From: Pycnococcus provasolii
Taxonomy: Eukaryota; Chlorophyta; Pseudoscourfieldiophyceae; Pseudoscourfieldiales
Direction of reading: 5' to 3'
Assembly: GCA_049487715.1 (NCBI GenBank)
Contig: CP150574.1
Coordinates: 62,001 to 126,000, forward strand
Length of the DNA stretch: 64,000 nucleotides
In this document: positions 48,833 through 58,982 of the stretch, in pieces
Layout of the letters: each line of letters opens with the position of its first letter
Numbering within the stretch: position 1 is the stretch's first letter
The notes under the pieces: model-generated
What the model was told of the DNA's origin: nothing
The model's database searches: none
What the model saw: only the letters and a program-made list of their open reading frames with translations
Translations under genes and position numbers: made by a program

Positions 48833-49130
48833 TGACGGTTGTGAGATGTTCAGATGGAGTTTAGGGTTTGTGGTTGGATGGGGACTCATTCAACAATGGA
48901 CCCCAGATGGTAGGAATAATGTATTGGAAGATGGACGACTCTCGTTCCACACTGGCTCTGGTGTTAGTTGGAACATAGATGGAGGGCTGTGGGTAGTTTG
49001 GAATTCCATATGACAGATTGTCATATGGAATAGGTCGAGGTGCCTCCTTGACATTGGACTTTTAACCAGGATATAGGTCGGAGTTTTCTCTCGACCTATT
49101 CTCCCCTTGGAAGGGTCTGGCGCGCCGAGA
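48833..49130 (+). mobile_element. Probable copia 3' LTR (right end uncertain)
   Basis: A purine tract ATGGGGGAG directly precedes TGACGGTTGTG at 48833, as expected for a polypurine tract and LTR start about 50 bases after the polymerase stop. Within it are a perfect 13-base hairpin at 49003-49031 and an 11-base inverted pair at 49029-49039 / 49090-49100. The end and target-site duplication cannot be fixed because the 5' LTR is absent. Confidence 0.45.
49003..49031. repeat. Perfect 13-base inverted repeat, 3-base loop
   Basis: ATTCCATATGACA, GAT, TGTCATATGGAAT. Perfect palindromic stem inside the probable LTR. Confidence 0.95.
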
Positions 49131-49447
49131 CGCACTCGGGCACGCCCTTCACTTTTACCCCATAGTAACCTTCACTCTTCTCTTTTATTTATTTTCCCCA
49201 CGGCGCCATACTTCTTTGACACTTAGCAACCGTGGGCTCTGCGTCGGAGTCGGGCCTCCTGAGGGAACGACCCGAAAAGTAGTCCCGGCCAAGCGTGTAT
49301 CCCGGTAAGAGCTGAGGATAAGGAAGATTTGTGAATCTCCCAGTGCCCCCTCCCCTGTGAGCTGTGCCGAGTCACCCCCATATATAACCTTCCCTCGCCG
49401 CCCCATTCTCCCTCCCCTTTTCCCACCACATCACACTGATCACAGGT

Positions 49448-50452
49448 ATGGCTTTGATGATGGCGGCTCATCATCAGCATCAGCGCACTTCTGGAGTAGG
49501 AAACCCTCGTCGTCCGTCTGGGTTAACCCGCTCTTCTTCTTGCGTTGCTCGTGCTCCTGTTGCTCGTGCTCGTCGGTTGGGTGGTGGTGTGGATCGGTTG
49601 GGTGGACAACCCCCGACAAGACTCAAACTCACTGCGAAGAAGGGCACAGTCGTCTGTCGTCTGTCGTCGGAGAGCACAGGTGGTGCCAACCCCACAGGTA
49701 CAGGTGTGTCCGTCTCCGTCGAAGGACCGATCGGCGGAATCGTATGCGACGAATTCGAATGCACGTGCGGCCCGGACGTCGAGCGTACCATACGGCAAGT
49801 TATGAGGGATACCGCCGACATGCAAGAAACACAGCGATCCTTGGCGCCGTACGCCGAAAACGTTCTGTACAGCGACGGCGTCGTGTCCTTCAAAGGACGC
49901 ACCAACTATCGAAAGCTTGGACCCTTCTTCACCAGCGCAGAAAGCAGCCGAGGCACGGTGGACTTGTCACGGCAACCAGCGTCGACGTCCAACACGCAAG
50001 CAGCGCAACTGCTTTCCGTCAAAAGCGTGGACATGGGAGAGAAAGTTACGGTGGTGTCACGCGTGACGGCGGAAACGCCTGCAGGAGAGCTCGTTGTGCA
50101 GGTTACGGATCGGTACACCATGAACCTCATCAGCGGGAAGGTGGTTGAGCACGAAGCGAGCTACGAGGCGCAAGGTAATCCAGCGGCTGGCGCCGTGCTG
50201 CTGTCAAGGCGTGCCGCCACGGCGCTCAAATTCGGTGCGCAGAAGGCTAGCGACGTCATTGACAGCATCGACGAAGGAACGCAGTCGGGTGAAGACACGA
50301 ACAACTACTACCCTGATCCCAACAACCCAAACAAGTTCTTCCAGCAGGAGGACAGCACATTTTCCGACGGTGTGCAGATTGCACTCATCCTGTCCGTGCT
50401 GTACACGTTCGTCAAGGCTCTTATCTACGTCAACGAAAATGTCAAGATGTAA
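49448..50452 (+). CDS. NTF2-like chloroplast-targeted protein with C-terminal membrane anchor
   Basis: 334 residues. The first 70 residues are Ser/Arg/Ala-rich (MALMMAAHHQHQRTSGVGNP), transit-peptide-like. A cystatin/NTF2-like domain lies at about 110-245 (VERTIRQVMRDTADMQETQ, LYSDGVVSFKGRTNYRKLGPFF, VVSRVTAETPAGELVVQVTDRY, ISGKVVEHEASYE). A linker with NNYYPDPNNPNKFFQQ leads to one membrane span (VQIALILSVLYTFVKALIY, about 310-328). Function unknown; similar in plan to the DUF2358 protein at 43.7 kb but not obviously the same family. Confidence 0.7.
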   Translation: MALMMAAHHQHQRTSGVGNPRRPSGLTRSSSCVARAPVARARRLGGGVDRLGGQPPTRLKLTAKKGTVVCRLSSESTGGANPTGTGVSVSVEGPIGGIVCDEFECTCGPDVERTIRQVMRDTADMQETQRSLAPYAENVLYSDGVVSFKGRTNYRKLGPFFTSAESSRGTVDLSRQPASTSNTQAAQLLSVKSVDMGEKVTVVSRVTAETPAGELVVQVTDRYTMNLISGKVVEHEASYEAQGNPAAGAVLLSRRAATALKFGAQKASDVIDSIDEGTQSGEDTNNYYPDPNNPNKFFQQEDSTFSDGVQIALILSVLYTFVKALIYVNENVKM

Positions 50453-50653
50453 AACAAATTGCCTCGCTAGCGTTACCAGCGTTGCGGAAAAGCCGGAATG
50501 GTTGCCTCCCCATTCTCTCTCCCGTTAGGGTTAGGGTTAGGGTTAGGGAGGGCCGGCCTGCTTTGCCGCCAAATGGGATGCGTTTCAATCATTTCCGCAT
50601 TCTTCATTTATAACTAGCGTTTCATTCATTCTAGAAACACTGTCAGACAATAA
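50453..50653 (+). promoter_or_regulatory. RHD3 promoter with TTAGGG array
   Basis: Short tandem gap with four TTAGGG units at 50524-50548, about 105 bases before the next ATG. Confidence 0.55.
50524..50548 (+). repeat. Interstitial TTAGGG array
   Basis: Four perfect TTAGGG units between two same-strand genes. Confidence 0.92.
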
Positions 50654-53581
50654 ATGTCTCACCCCTCCGTCATGTCTCCGTCGTCCCCCCATCACTTGAT
50701 CCAGGGCGACGGCACGTTTGGCATGGATTCTTCAAATGCATTCGCAAAAGCATGCACCCCGCCGCTTTCTTCCGTGGGGTTGCAGTACTCCGCCGTCGCC
50801 ATCATGGGACCGCAGTCGTCCGGAAAGTCCACGCTGCTGAACAAAGTTTTTGGAACGTCGTTCGTGGAAATGGATGCGCAAGTGGGAAGGTCGCAAACCA
50901 CGAAGGGTGTGTGGGTGTCGAAATCACCACGCATCACCGATAGTAACGCAACCGTGCTTGTGCTCGACCTGGAAGGATCAGACGGAAGGGAACGCGGCGA
51001 AGACGATACGAACTTCGAAAAGCAGAGCGCGCTGTTCGCTCTCGCCGTCGCGGACGTCCTTCTCATCAACCTCTGGTGCCACGATATTGGACGAGAACAC
51101 GGATCAGGCAAACCGCTCCTGCGCACCGTCATGCAGGTCAACTTGAGACTCTTCAACCCACGCAAAATGACCCTGCTGTTTGTCATACGTGACCGATCGC
51201 CCATGACGCCACTCGACAAACTCGCCAAGCTGCTGACGGACGACCTCAACGACATCTGGGAAAGCGTCACAGCCACGCAGGCACCGCCACCGCCTACGCT
51301 CAGGGAGGAAGGATCGGCAGGCGCAGGACGCGGCAGCTCGCTCAGCGACTACTTCGACGTGAGGTTCACAAGCTTGCCCAACTACGAGGAAAGGCCGGAG
51401 GAGTTTGCCGCCGAGTGCGTTGTCATGCGAAAGCTGTTCAGCCCAGACTGCAGCGAGTGCCTGTACACGTGGCCACCCGCCGTGTCGAGCGGAGAGGGCG
51501 GTGGACGCATACCGGGAGACGCCTTCTTCTACAGCGCGTCGCAAATCTGGGACATGGTGCGCTCGAACAAGGACCTCGACCTGCCCGCACACCGCATCAT
51601 GGTGGCAACCGTGCGCTGCGACGAGCTCGTCGCCGACTGCCTCGATGCGCTCGCGGCGGACGACGCGTGGAAACATCTCCTGAGACGCTGCGAATCCTCC
51701 GTCGCCGGAACGACGGACAACGAAGGCGACTCGGGTCCGTTTGACGAAAGTGCCGCGGCGATCGGCGCGCTCGCCAGCCATGCCATCTGGAGGCAGCTCG
51801 CGTCGTACTCCACCAGCGCGGCGCACTTGGATCCAGGCGTCGTCAGCACCAAGCGGGCGGAGCTGCTGCGCAAGCTCGCCGACGAGGCGGCGCACCTCGC
51901 GTCGACCCAGCTTACGAGGCTGCGTGCGCGCGTGCTTGCGAAATTCACGGAGGACGTGGCGAAGCTGCCAGACGAGACGTTTGGCAACGGAATGGCAAAG
52001 GCTGTGGCAGGTGCAAGGGATGCTTACCAGGCAAGCGCCGCGGCGATGCTGCCCTCGAGCCAAAATCTGGTAGGACCCGCGCGCAGTGCCATCGCTGTCG
52101 GCGGTGACTCCAAGACCAAGGCTGCTCTCCCCGCGGACGTCGCGGCGACGCTTGCCGACGATGCTGGTGAGCTGGCACAGGAGCTCGAGGCTGCTCCCGG
52201 CGCGGCGGCAGCCGCTTCTGACGATGATGCGCGATTCGCGGAGCTGGCGGCGGAGGCGTACGGCCAGGCGGCGTTCGACGAGTTTGAGAAGGAGCTGAGC
52301 GAGAAAGCGGATTTCGCGCTGAAAGAGCGCGTGGATGTCGTATACCTCGCGCAGGGCCGTGACGTCCTGCGCCGTGAGCTGGGGGAGCCGGTGATGGCCC
52401 TGCTCGACGAGTGCGACGTCGGCGACATGTGGCGTTCCATTCGCGGCTTGCGCGCATCTTCTGTGGAGGGCATCGCCGCTGCCCTGCGAGAGGTGCTGGA
52501 GTTGCAGCTCGAGGCACCCGAGGGGATTGTGGCAAAGTGTCTCGAAAGGCTCGACAAGGACGGCACGGAGGTGGTGCAATCAAAGTGCCTAGACGCGAGC
52601 GCAGCCGTGGCTTCAAGGGCAAGGGAGCGATTCACGCACGTGTTCAACCACACGGCGGACGGCACTCCCGTCGTCTGGAGCAACCTGCGTGTGAATGTCA
52701 CGGCGAGAGCCACCGCCGCGCGCATGGCCGCGGCGCGACTGATCGCGTCGTACGCAATTCTAGACCTCGACGGCTCAAACGAGGATGCGTTGAAGGATGC
52801 GTGCGATTCGATGGAGGCTCTGGCGAAGGAGATGGCGCGTGCCGCCGCGGTGGAACAGCGTGCCGAGACTAGCGGCGGCGGCGGCGGCGGCGGTGGCGGC
52901 GGTGCTGACGGCGGCGATGGCGACGGCGGCGAAGGCACCACGGAGTCTACCGAAGATAGCCAAAGCCCGAGCGCGGCAATGGCGGTGTTCTCTCAGGCGT
53001 CGTGGTCGAACCTCGCCAAGACGAGCGATCAGCTGCTTGCTCCCGCCAAGGCGAGGCAGCTGTTTAAGCAGTGCCTGACAGACACGAGCTATCACGTCAG
53101 CCAGGCGTTGGCGACTCAGGAGGTTGCGCAGCGCGCTTCTTCGACGCTGCCGCCGATGTGGGCGATTGTTGCCATGCTCGTGCTCGGTGCAGACGAATTT
53201 CTGGCGGTTGTGTACAACCCGCTGTGGCTCATCGTTCTGGGACTGTTCGCGTACGTGATCTTCAGGATGTACACAGAGCTTGAGGTGGAGCGCGAGCTGC
53301 GCAATGGCGGGACATTCATTGGAGGCATGGCAATCGCCAACAAGTTTCCCATGGTGATGAAGCGCCTGTTTGACGATATTCTCGATTCACTTCGGCAATT
53401 TGCCGAGATGAGCGTTGAGGGGCCGCAGCAAGATGGTGGTGGTGGTGCGGTGCCGGTGGAGGCGACGACAAGCTCATCTAGTTCGGAGCAAGTCGGTGAA
53501 GCAGGTGGCGGTGGCAATGCATCGTCGCGTGGTGCACACCTCACAGGAGAGTCTGTAAGGGAGCGTCGCACACGTTCGTAG
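50654..53581 (+). CDS. SEY1: RHD3/Sey1/atlastin-type ER-fusion GTPase
   Basis: 975-residue dynamin-like GTPase that fuses ER tubules (plant RHD3, yeast Sey1). GTPase motifs: G1 GPQSSGKST (52-60), G2 around QTTKGVW (81-87), G3 DLEGSDG (105-111), G4 IRDRS (168-172). The IGREHGSGKPLLRTVMQVNLRLF segment is the family fingerprint. A long helical bundle follows (about 290-790), then a Gly/Asp low-complexity insert (about 735-760), two closely spaced membrane spans (about 835-880: LPPMWAIVAMLVLGADEFLAVV, PLWLIVLGLFAYVIFRMY) and a cytosolic tail. Single uninterrupted frame. Confidence 0.96.
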   Translation: MSHPSVMSPSSPHHLIQGDGTFGMDSSNAFAKACTPPLSSVGLQYSAVAIMGPQSSGKSTLLNKVFGTSFVEMDAQVGRSQTTKGVWVSKSPRITDSNATVLVLDLEGSDGRERGEDDTNFEKQSALFALAVADVLLINLWCHDIGREHGSGKPLLRTVMQVNLRLFNPRKMTLLFVIRDRSPMTPLDKLAKLLTDDLNDIWESVTATQAPPPPTLREEGSAGAGRGSSLSDYFDVRFTSLPNYEERPEEFAAECVVMRKLFSPDCSECLYTWPPAVSSGEGGGRIPGDAFFYSASQIWDMVRSNKDLDLPAHRIMVATVRCDELVADCLDALAADDAWKHLLRRCESSVAGTTDNEGDSGPFDESAAAIGALASHAIWRQLASYSTSAAHLDPGVVSTKRAELLRKLADEAAHLASTQLTRLRARVLAKFTEDVAKLPDETFGNGMAKAVAGARDAYQASAAAMLPSSQNLVGPARSAIAVGGDSKTKAALPADVAATLADDAGELAQELEAAPGAAAAASDDDARFAELAAEAYGQAAFDEFEKELSEKADFALKERVDVVYLAQGRDVLRRELGEPVMALLDECDVGDMWRSIRGLRASSVEGIAAALREVLELQLEAPEGIVAKCLERLDKDGTEVVQSKCLDASAAVASRARERFTHVFNHTADGTPVVWSNLRVNVTARATAARMAAARLIASYAILDLDGSNEDALKDACDSMEALAKEMARAAAVEQRAETSGGGGGGGGGGADGGDGDGGEGTTESTEDSQSPSAAMAVFSQASWSNLAKTSDQLLAPAKARQLFKQCLTDTSYHVSQALATQEVAQRASSTLPPMWAIVAMLVLGADEFLAVVYNPLWLIVLGLFAYVIFRMYTELEVERELRNGGTFIGGMAIANKFPMVMKRLFDDILDSLRQFAEMSVEGPQQDGGGGAVPVEATTSSSSSEQVGEAGGGGNASSRGAHLTGESVRERRTRS

Positions 53582-53681
53582 TCTAGTCTGGCAATACATA
53601 GGAAAACTCTTAGTAAAAAAAGACGTCTTGAAAAATCTTAAAAAAAGAAAAAGAGGATGTTTCTTATGGGAGCAACTAAGG

Positions 53682-53768
<87 letters not shown>

Positions 53769-53888
53769 CTCTGAAACCATCCAACCGTCCCTAAAATCTA
53801 AACACAAAGAAACAAAATGATCACGTCAATCAATGATCGTCTTCGTCATCACGTTCCATCCATCCATCATCACAACTCCGTCATCTTG
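53582..53888. other. Convergent 3' gap with CA microsatellite
   Basis: Holds the 3' UTRs of RHD3 (+) and TM9SF (-) and a long CA repeat; no gene. Confidence 0.6.
53686..53762. repeat. (CA)n microsatellite, about 38 units
   Basis: Uninterrupted AC dinucleotide run of about 77 bases, the longest simple repeat in the window. Confidence 0.97.
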
Positions 53889-56317
53889 TCAGTCCGCCTT
53901 GATTGCATCGTAGATGGCACCGACGAAGGCTAAACTAACACGGAATCCCACGGCACCCGCGACGAGCGAGTAGACGAGGCTGGCGAGAAGCATGTGTCCC
54001 GTCAGAACCATCATGTTGACGAAGTTTGTGCTGTAGTCGAAGCCAATGAGAAAGTAGAAAAGGAGTGCGATGAAGGTGTAAATGCCAGACGTGAAGCACG
54101 TCATGTAGCTGCGCCACCACCAGCGATAGTCCTCGGCGTTCAAACACCAGTACGTAATCACGATCCCCGTCTCGGCGATGACAGCCATGACGATGAGGAA
54201 CACCGCAGTGATGAAGCCGAACATGTAGACAAACTTGTTCAGCAAGAGACGACTGACGACAAAGAACGCCTGCGCGAATGACACGAGGAAGGGGAGCAGC
54301 GCGCCCACCATGATCATCATTGTGCCCGACCTGTAGTACGGCATCTCTGGTATCATACGAGGAATCGCATTCTGCTTGTGCGATATAGCAAAGTCTTCAG
54401 GTTCCTTGCGGTACGCGACGGTTGAGCCGAGGAACGTGAGCGGTACCGACACGATGAACCAGAGCCCGAAGAGCACGAAAAAAGTTCCAAAGGGAACCGC
54501 GCCTGAGCTGCCCTCGAACCACAGGATCGTGTTAGAGATGCAGAACACCACCATGGCAGCACCTGGCACGAGCCATGCAGATTGCATGGCGACGCGACGT
54601 TTTTCAATTGGATTCTTGTGCAGCGCCTGATAAAGCCATGCCGACTTGTTGCCTGCGCAGTACGAGAGCACGCTGAAGGAGAACAGCCACGTGGACAGCA
54701 AAACTCCGCGGTTGCTGGGATTGAGGAAGCCGACGGCACCAAGCGAGATGGTTATGCAGATGACGTAGAACAGCTGCATGCCGGCGCCGTACAGCACACA
54801 AAGCAGTGTGGATTGTTTTGGCGGTCGGAAGACGTCGTGCGCCACGAGCTTCCATCCGAAATCCTCGTGAGTGGTGAGGAGTCCTCCTCCCGCTTCCTCG
54901 TTCAGTCCCTCGAGCATTTCTTCAATCTCTTCGTACTTGAGCAGATCACGGCGAAGGCTTCGCACGATCACGGCGGCGACGAGGAACGTGAGGCAGGTCG
55001 TCATGAGAAGCGAATTGGCAATCGTGTACCAGTTCGTGTCGATGTCGTGCGCACTCATCGACAGCAGCGCGTCCCATCTCGACGCCCAATTCGTTTCGGA
55101 TGGAATCCAATTCACGGAGTAGGAGAAAGTCACGCCATCCTTGTCGTTCCACTTTTGCACGTTAACTTCCGAGGGATTGCCCATCTTTTTCTTGCATCCT
55201 CCCTTGACGGACTCGATGGTTGCGTAGATGCCGACGATTCGTGCAGTGTAACCATCGAACACTTCGGCGTTGGGATCCTCCAAAGCTCGGTGATCCTGCA
55301 CGCGAATTCCGTTGGCGTACACCGAGTACCTTGACTTGGGCAGTGGGTGGTAAAAGATCGAGAAGTTGATGTGGTTGAACACCGCGTAGTCGGCCTTTCC
55401 CGCGTTTTGTATCACGTCTTGGGGATCCGTGCCTTCTTCAAATTCGTCGCTGGTGTAGAGACGTCCATTTGGCAGGATTCTCGCCCCAAGTGGCAGTCCA
55501 AGTCCACCCGCGAACATGCTCTTGTGAACGCCGTCAGACGACGTGACGCCTGTCACCAGCCTTCCTTGGGTACCGCCAACGGCGCCTTCTGACGCTGGCG
55601 CACTTTCCGTCAGCTCCACGACGGGCATGTTGTCCATGCGCATCGTCGCGTGGTACCTCTCATCCACAAGCTTCTTCCACAGCTTACTGCTTGCACCTTT
55701 CTTGTGGAAATTATGGATGGTGCATGTGGTCTGGCACGTTTCGTTGAGCTGCATTTGCATCTTGTACGGCGACGTGTACAGCACGTCACCCGTCAGCACC
55801 TCCCCAAGATTAGCGAGCGGCGATGACACCTTCGCAGGCACGCACATCGGCAGCTTGTAGTACTCGTAAGGCACCGTGGTACGCGTGCTGACAAGTCGCC
55901 CCACCTTGAGCGGCACGTGCTCACCCACGTCGAAGTTCTGCGGATGAACTCCAGGCTAAATGAATGAATTGATGAATGAGTTTCGTCGTCGTCGTTGTTG
56001 TTGTTGTTGTTGTTGTTGTCAGATCGTATGAATACTATGTGTCACTTAAATAAAATGCACAAACGCACACCACCAAAACAAAAAATCAACGAAAACCCAA
56101 GGAAAATCAACAAAACAAACAACAAACTGAACGACAACAAACGACAACAACAACAGAAGAGTCCCCCCCTGAACAAAGTGAATAAACGTACCAGGTAGAA
56201 CGCGTCAACGGAGACGACGTTATTGTTGTTATACTCCCAGGAGACTACTAAAGCACCAAGGAGCACAGCAGCAGTGACGCCATGCATTTGCCGAAGAAAA
56301 AACGCAAACGGCGCCAT
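53889..56317 (-). CDS. TM9SF: TM9SF nonaspanin (exons 56192-56317 and 53889-55955)
   Basis: 730-residue nine-span endomembrane protein. Exon 1 encodes a signal peptide (MAPFAFFLRQMHGVTAAVLLGALVVS) and ends DAFYL; exon 2 begins PGVHPQNFDVGEHV, together giving the FYLPG mature start typical of TM9SF. Family motifs follow: TTVPYEYYKLPMC, VNWIPSETNWASRWD, LGAVGFLNPSNRGVLLSTWLF, RMIPEMPYYRS. The C-terminus ends IKAD, the KxD/E motif used for COPI-dependent Golgi retention. The intron has a GTACGT donor and TTTAG acceptor; the open frame alone would start only from a GTG at 55928. Role: Golgi/endosome trafficking. Confidence 0.92.
55956..56191 (-). other. Spliceosomal intron in TM9SF (236 nt)
   Basis: Minus-strand GTACGT donor, CTGAC motif at 56019-56023 (in minus orientation, about 63 bases before the acceptor), TTTAG acceptor. 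Contains a CAA repeat (55996-56018). Confidence 0.85.
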
Positions 56318-56830
56318 GGATTTCGATTTTCGATTTTCAAACTGCTCTGCTCGGGAAAAATCTGCCTGATTCGTCAACAACGACCGAGAAGGTTCCTCCG
56401 CGGAACGAGTGAGATTTCAGCAGGTCCTTGGCAAAACCCTACCCAGTAGGAGTACCCTAGGAGCTAACATTTCGGGATTATCATTCAGATATCATCACAA
56501 AGAAGGAGAGCAGCCTAGGCGTGTGCATGCATGTGCGAAGCGCGATCGATTCGTCCGGCGGATACCATGCGCCGGACGAATACACGTCTATCTACCCCGG
56601 GCGCACGCTTCAGTTGCATCGAGAATGGTCGTGCGCTTCTGAACAGGGGTCTCAGCCTCGGTTTCGACGCCGCGCGTGAGTTGTTGCTTGACGAGGTTGG
56701 CGAGGACGTCGTGGTGAAGGTGGAGGACACTGTGTTTCTTCTTTTGTAAAAAATACTTTATTATTACAACATAAAATTAGACCTGTAGGGTAGTAGTCGC
56801 AACAACCCACACTCTGGAGGTCTTGGAGAT
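56318..56830. other. Gap without a supported gene
   Basis: Holds the TM9SF promoter and the 3' region of the WD40 gene. CCCTACCCAGTAGGAGTACCCTAGG at about 56437 vaguely recalls the telomere-like motifs. The inverted pair TCGTCCGGCG / CGCCGGACGA lies at 56550-56580. Open frames here are short and conflict on both strands. Confidence 0.4.
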
Positions 56831-58717
56831 CTAAAAAAGCCTCCACGTTCCGCGTTCGCAGGCAGTACCGTGAGGGACGAAGACTTGGTGCAAAGTCCTC
56901 CACTGTCGTTTATCGGCGATGTACCCATCGCCTGCATTGAGCACAATTGCCGCGTCACCGTCAAATTTCAAAGAGAGAGAGCCAGAAACCACTACCATGA
57001 TTTGCCCACGCGACTTCAGATTCCGTTTCGCTGCGAATTTGTCGATGTGTTCGGGACAGCTCGCGAGCGACTTGCCGATGTTGTTCGGCGGTGCGACGGT
57101 GAGGCGATACTCCTTGACCTTCTCGTCTAAGGTTAGCTTCAAGCCGCGTTGAGTTCGAGTCAAGCCTTCCATACATGCCGTCCGCACCGCCTCCTGACGA
57201 TCGTCGTATGTATATTTCTTTGTATTTCTGCTGTGTTGTATTTTCTTGCCCCTCAGCACGCGGAAGGTGTGCGGATATCCTTGTCCAATGTTCGCACCAA
57301 GACTGCATTCGTAGGTGGCGATCGTGTGGAGCTCTTGAGTGGTCACGAGCCCAGGTATCACTTGAGCTTCCACCGGCGGCACCTCGTCCTCGTCCTCGTC
57401 CTCGTCGTCCGTCACGCTGGTGAGGTCTTGTGGCAGTGTATCGACGTACGTCGCAACTTTTGCCGCATCGCATTTCCCTTTCCCGACTTTCGCGATCGTT
57501 GCATTGATTGTTGTACGCATCTCGTCAGTCGCGGCTGCTCGCGCACCCTTGCACAGTATTTGCACGATACGTTGGATGAGCGGCAGCAAGTGGGTGGAGG
57601 GGGGAGGATCCGGTGTCGGTGTCTCAGCCGTCGCGCCGGCGGCATTGTTGTTGGGGCTTGCGCATACGTCGACCACTCCCAATTTTTGCTTTTTCGCCTC
57701 ACGCACCTCCTCGGCATTGCGTTCGCCAGCGAACGCGACATCGTCGATGTTTGATGATGATGGTCCGGCGGCAGCTCTTGATCCTCGCCGTATCCATACA
57801 CCAACCGTCTTGTCGCGGCTCGTTGTGACGATGCGCGTGCCGTCCGGGCTGTAGGATGCCGAGAATATAAAACCATTGTGTCCCTTGAGCGTCGACACAC
57901 ACACGCCCGTCGCAGCGTCCCACACGCGCACCGTCTTGTCGCGGCTTGCTGTGATGATGCGCGTGCCGTCTGGGCTGTAGGATGCCGAAAATAGTGCATG
58001 CCCATTGAGCGTCAAAATGCACGCGCCCGTCGCAGCGTCCCACACGCGCACCGTCTTATCCGAGCTCGCCGAGAGAATGCGTTTGCCGTCCGGGCTGTAG
58101 CGTACCGACATCACCGAATCCGTATGCCCGCCGTAGAGCGTCAATATGCACGCGCCCGTCGTTGTGTCCCACACGCGCACAGTCTTGTCGCGGCTCGCCG
58201 ACGCAATGCGCGTGCCGTCCGGGCTGTAGGATGCCGAGAATACACAACGAGCGTGTCCTTTGAGCGTCGACAAGCACGAACCCGTCGCCGCGTCCCACAC
58301 GCGCACCGTTTTGTCGATGCTCGCGGAGAGAATACGCATACCGTCCGGGCTGTAGGATGCCGAATTCACACCATCCTTATCATCTTTGAGCGTCAACACG
58401 CATGCGCCCATCTGACCCAGCCGCCGCCGCCCCTCCAGGAGCGTTGTGTCCCACACGCGCATTGTCCTGTCGGAGCTCGACGAGAGAATGCGCTTCCCGT
58501 CCGGGCTGTATGATGCCGAGAGTACACAATCAGTGTGTCCTTTGAGCGTCGACACGCACGCGCCCGTCGCCGCGTCCCACACCCGCACCGTCTTGTCGCT
58601 GCTCGCCGACGCAATGCGCGTGCCGTCCGGGCTGTAGGATGCCGATATCACAACACCATCATGCCCCTTGAGCGCACGGAGTTCCACCCACGGTTCATCA
58701 TCATTCGCGTTCGCCAT
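56831..58717 (-). CDS. Seven-blade WD40 protein with unknown C-terminal region
   Basis: 628 residues from MANANDDEPW. Seven WD40 repeats (about 10-310), six of them nearly identical (SASYSPDGTRIASASSDKTV, RVWDAATGACVSTLKGH), enough for one complete propeller. Blade 2 carries an extra loop (LLEGRRRLGQMG). A linker with acidic Asp/Glu run (DDEDEDEDEVPP about 440) leads to a C-terminal domain of about 180 residues (TYECSLGANIGQGYPHTFRV; RQEAVRTACMEGLTR; QIMVVVSGSLSLKFDGDAA) that I cannot assign. Such highly uniform blades often come from recent internal duplication. The first in-frame Met is at 58717; the codon at 58726 is GTG. Confidence 0.8.
   Translation of the reverse strand: MANANDDEPWVELRALKGHDGVVISASYSPDGTRIASASSDKTVRVWDAATGACVSTLKGHTDCVLSASYSPDGKRILSSSSDRTMRVWDTTLLEGRRRLGQMGACVLTLKDDKDGVNSASYSPDGMRILSASIDKTVRVWDAATGSCLSTLKGHARCVFSASYSPDGTRIASASRDKTVRVWDTTTGACILTLYGGHTDSVMSVRYSPDGKRILSASSDKTVRVWDAATGACILTLNGHALFSASYSPDGTRIITASRDKTVRVWDAATGVCVSTLKGHNGFIFSASYSPDGTRIVTTSRDKTVGVWIRRGSRAAAGPSSSNIDDVAFAGERNAEEVREAKKQKLGVVDVCASPNNNAAGATAETPTPDPPPSTHLLPLIQRIVQILCKGARAAATDEMRTTINATIAKVGKGKCDAAKVATYVDTLPQDLTSVTDDEDEDEDEVPPVEAQVIPGLVTTQELHTIATYECSLGANIGQGYPHTFRVLRGKKIQHSRNTKKYTYDDRQEAVRTACMEGLTRTQRGLKLTLDEKVKEYRLTVAPPNNIGKSLASCPEHIDKFAAKRNLKSRGQIMVVVSGSLSLKFDGDAAIVLNAGDGYIADKRQWRTLHQVFVPHGTACERGTWRLF
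58350..58680. repeat. Near-identical WD40-blade DNA repeats (part shown)
   Basis: CCGTCCGGGCTGTAGGATGC and GTCCCACACGCGCACCGTC recur about every 120-130 bases across 57830-58680, one per blade. Confidence 0.8.
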
Positions 58718-58982
58718 CCCTTCCACGGTGATGTTTTAAAATGATTTTTTTGAAAATATATACGTCACATCACTCAGTGCATTATTATGCACGCATTTCG
58801 AATGAAATGGGGTTTTGAAAAAGGACAAACCATTTCCATTTCATGTGGAGTTTGTTCGATCAAACAAACTCCACATTGCTCTGAGATTTAAATATCCAGA
58901 TGATTTTAGATGATTTATTTTGCAACTCAACTATTTTACATAACTCAAGAACCATCATCATGCATATATATATATATATCTC
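58718..58982. other. AT-rich gap with 13-base hairpin
   Basis: AT-rich, low-complexity sequence between the WD40 gene 5' end and coiled-coil gene 3' end, both on the minus strand. A perfect inverted repeat ATGTGGAGTTTGT / ACAAACTCCACAT lies at 58843-58855 and 58864-58876 (8-base loop), and an ATAT run at 58964-58978. Confidence 0.6.
58843..58876. repeat. Perfect 13-base inverted repeat, 8-base loop
   Basis: ATGTGGAGTTTGT, TCGATCAA, ACAAACTCCACAT. Could be a MITE end, a promoter palindrome or a transcript hairpin. Confidence 0.95.

Larger units (their letters stand above)
47473..49447. mobile_element. Transposon graveyard (Helitron and copia fragments)
   Basis: Two-kilobase gap. 47480-47640 is an ACCACC/ACAGAA repeat-rich stretch; 47700-47820 has G/C runs and a CCCCCCTGAATTCCCCC duplication. 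47970-48510 carries minus-strand Helitron-like and J-domain-like remnants; 48505-48781 is the end of a copia polymerase reading plus-strand; 48833 onward is a likely LTR. From about 49140 a possible leader of the next gene. Confidence 0.65.
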
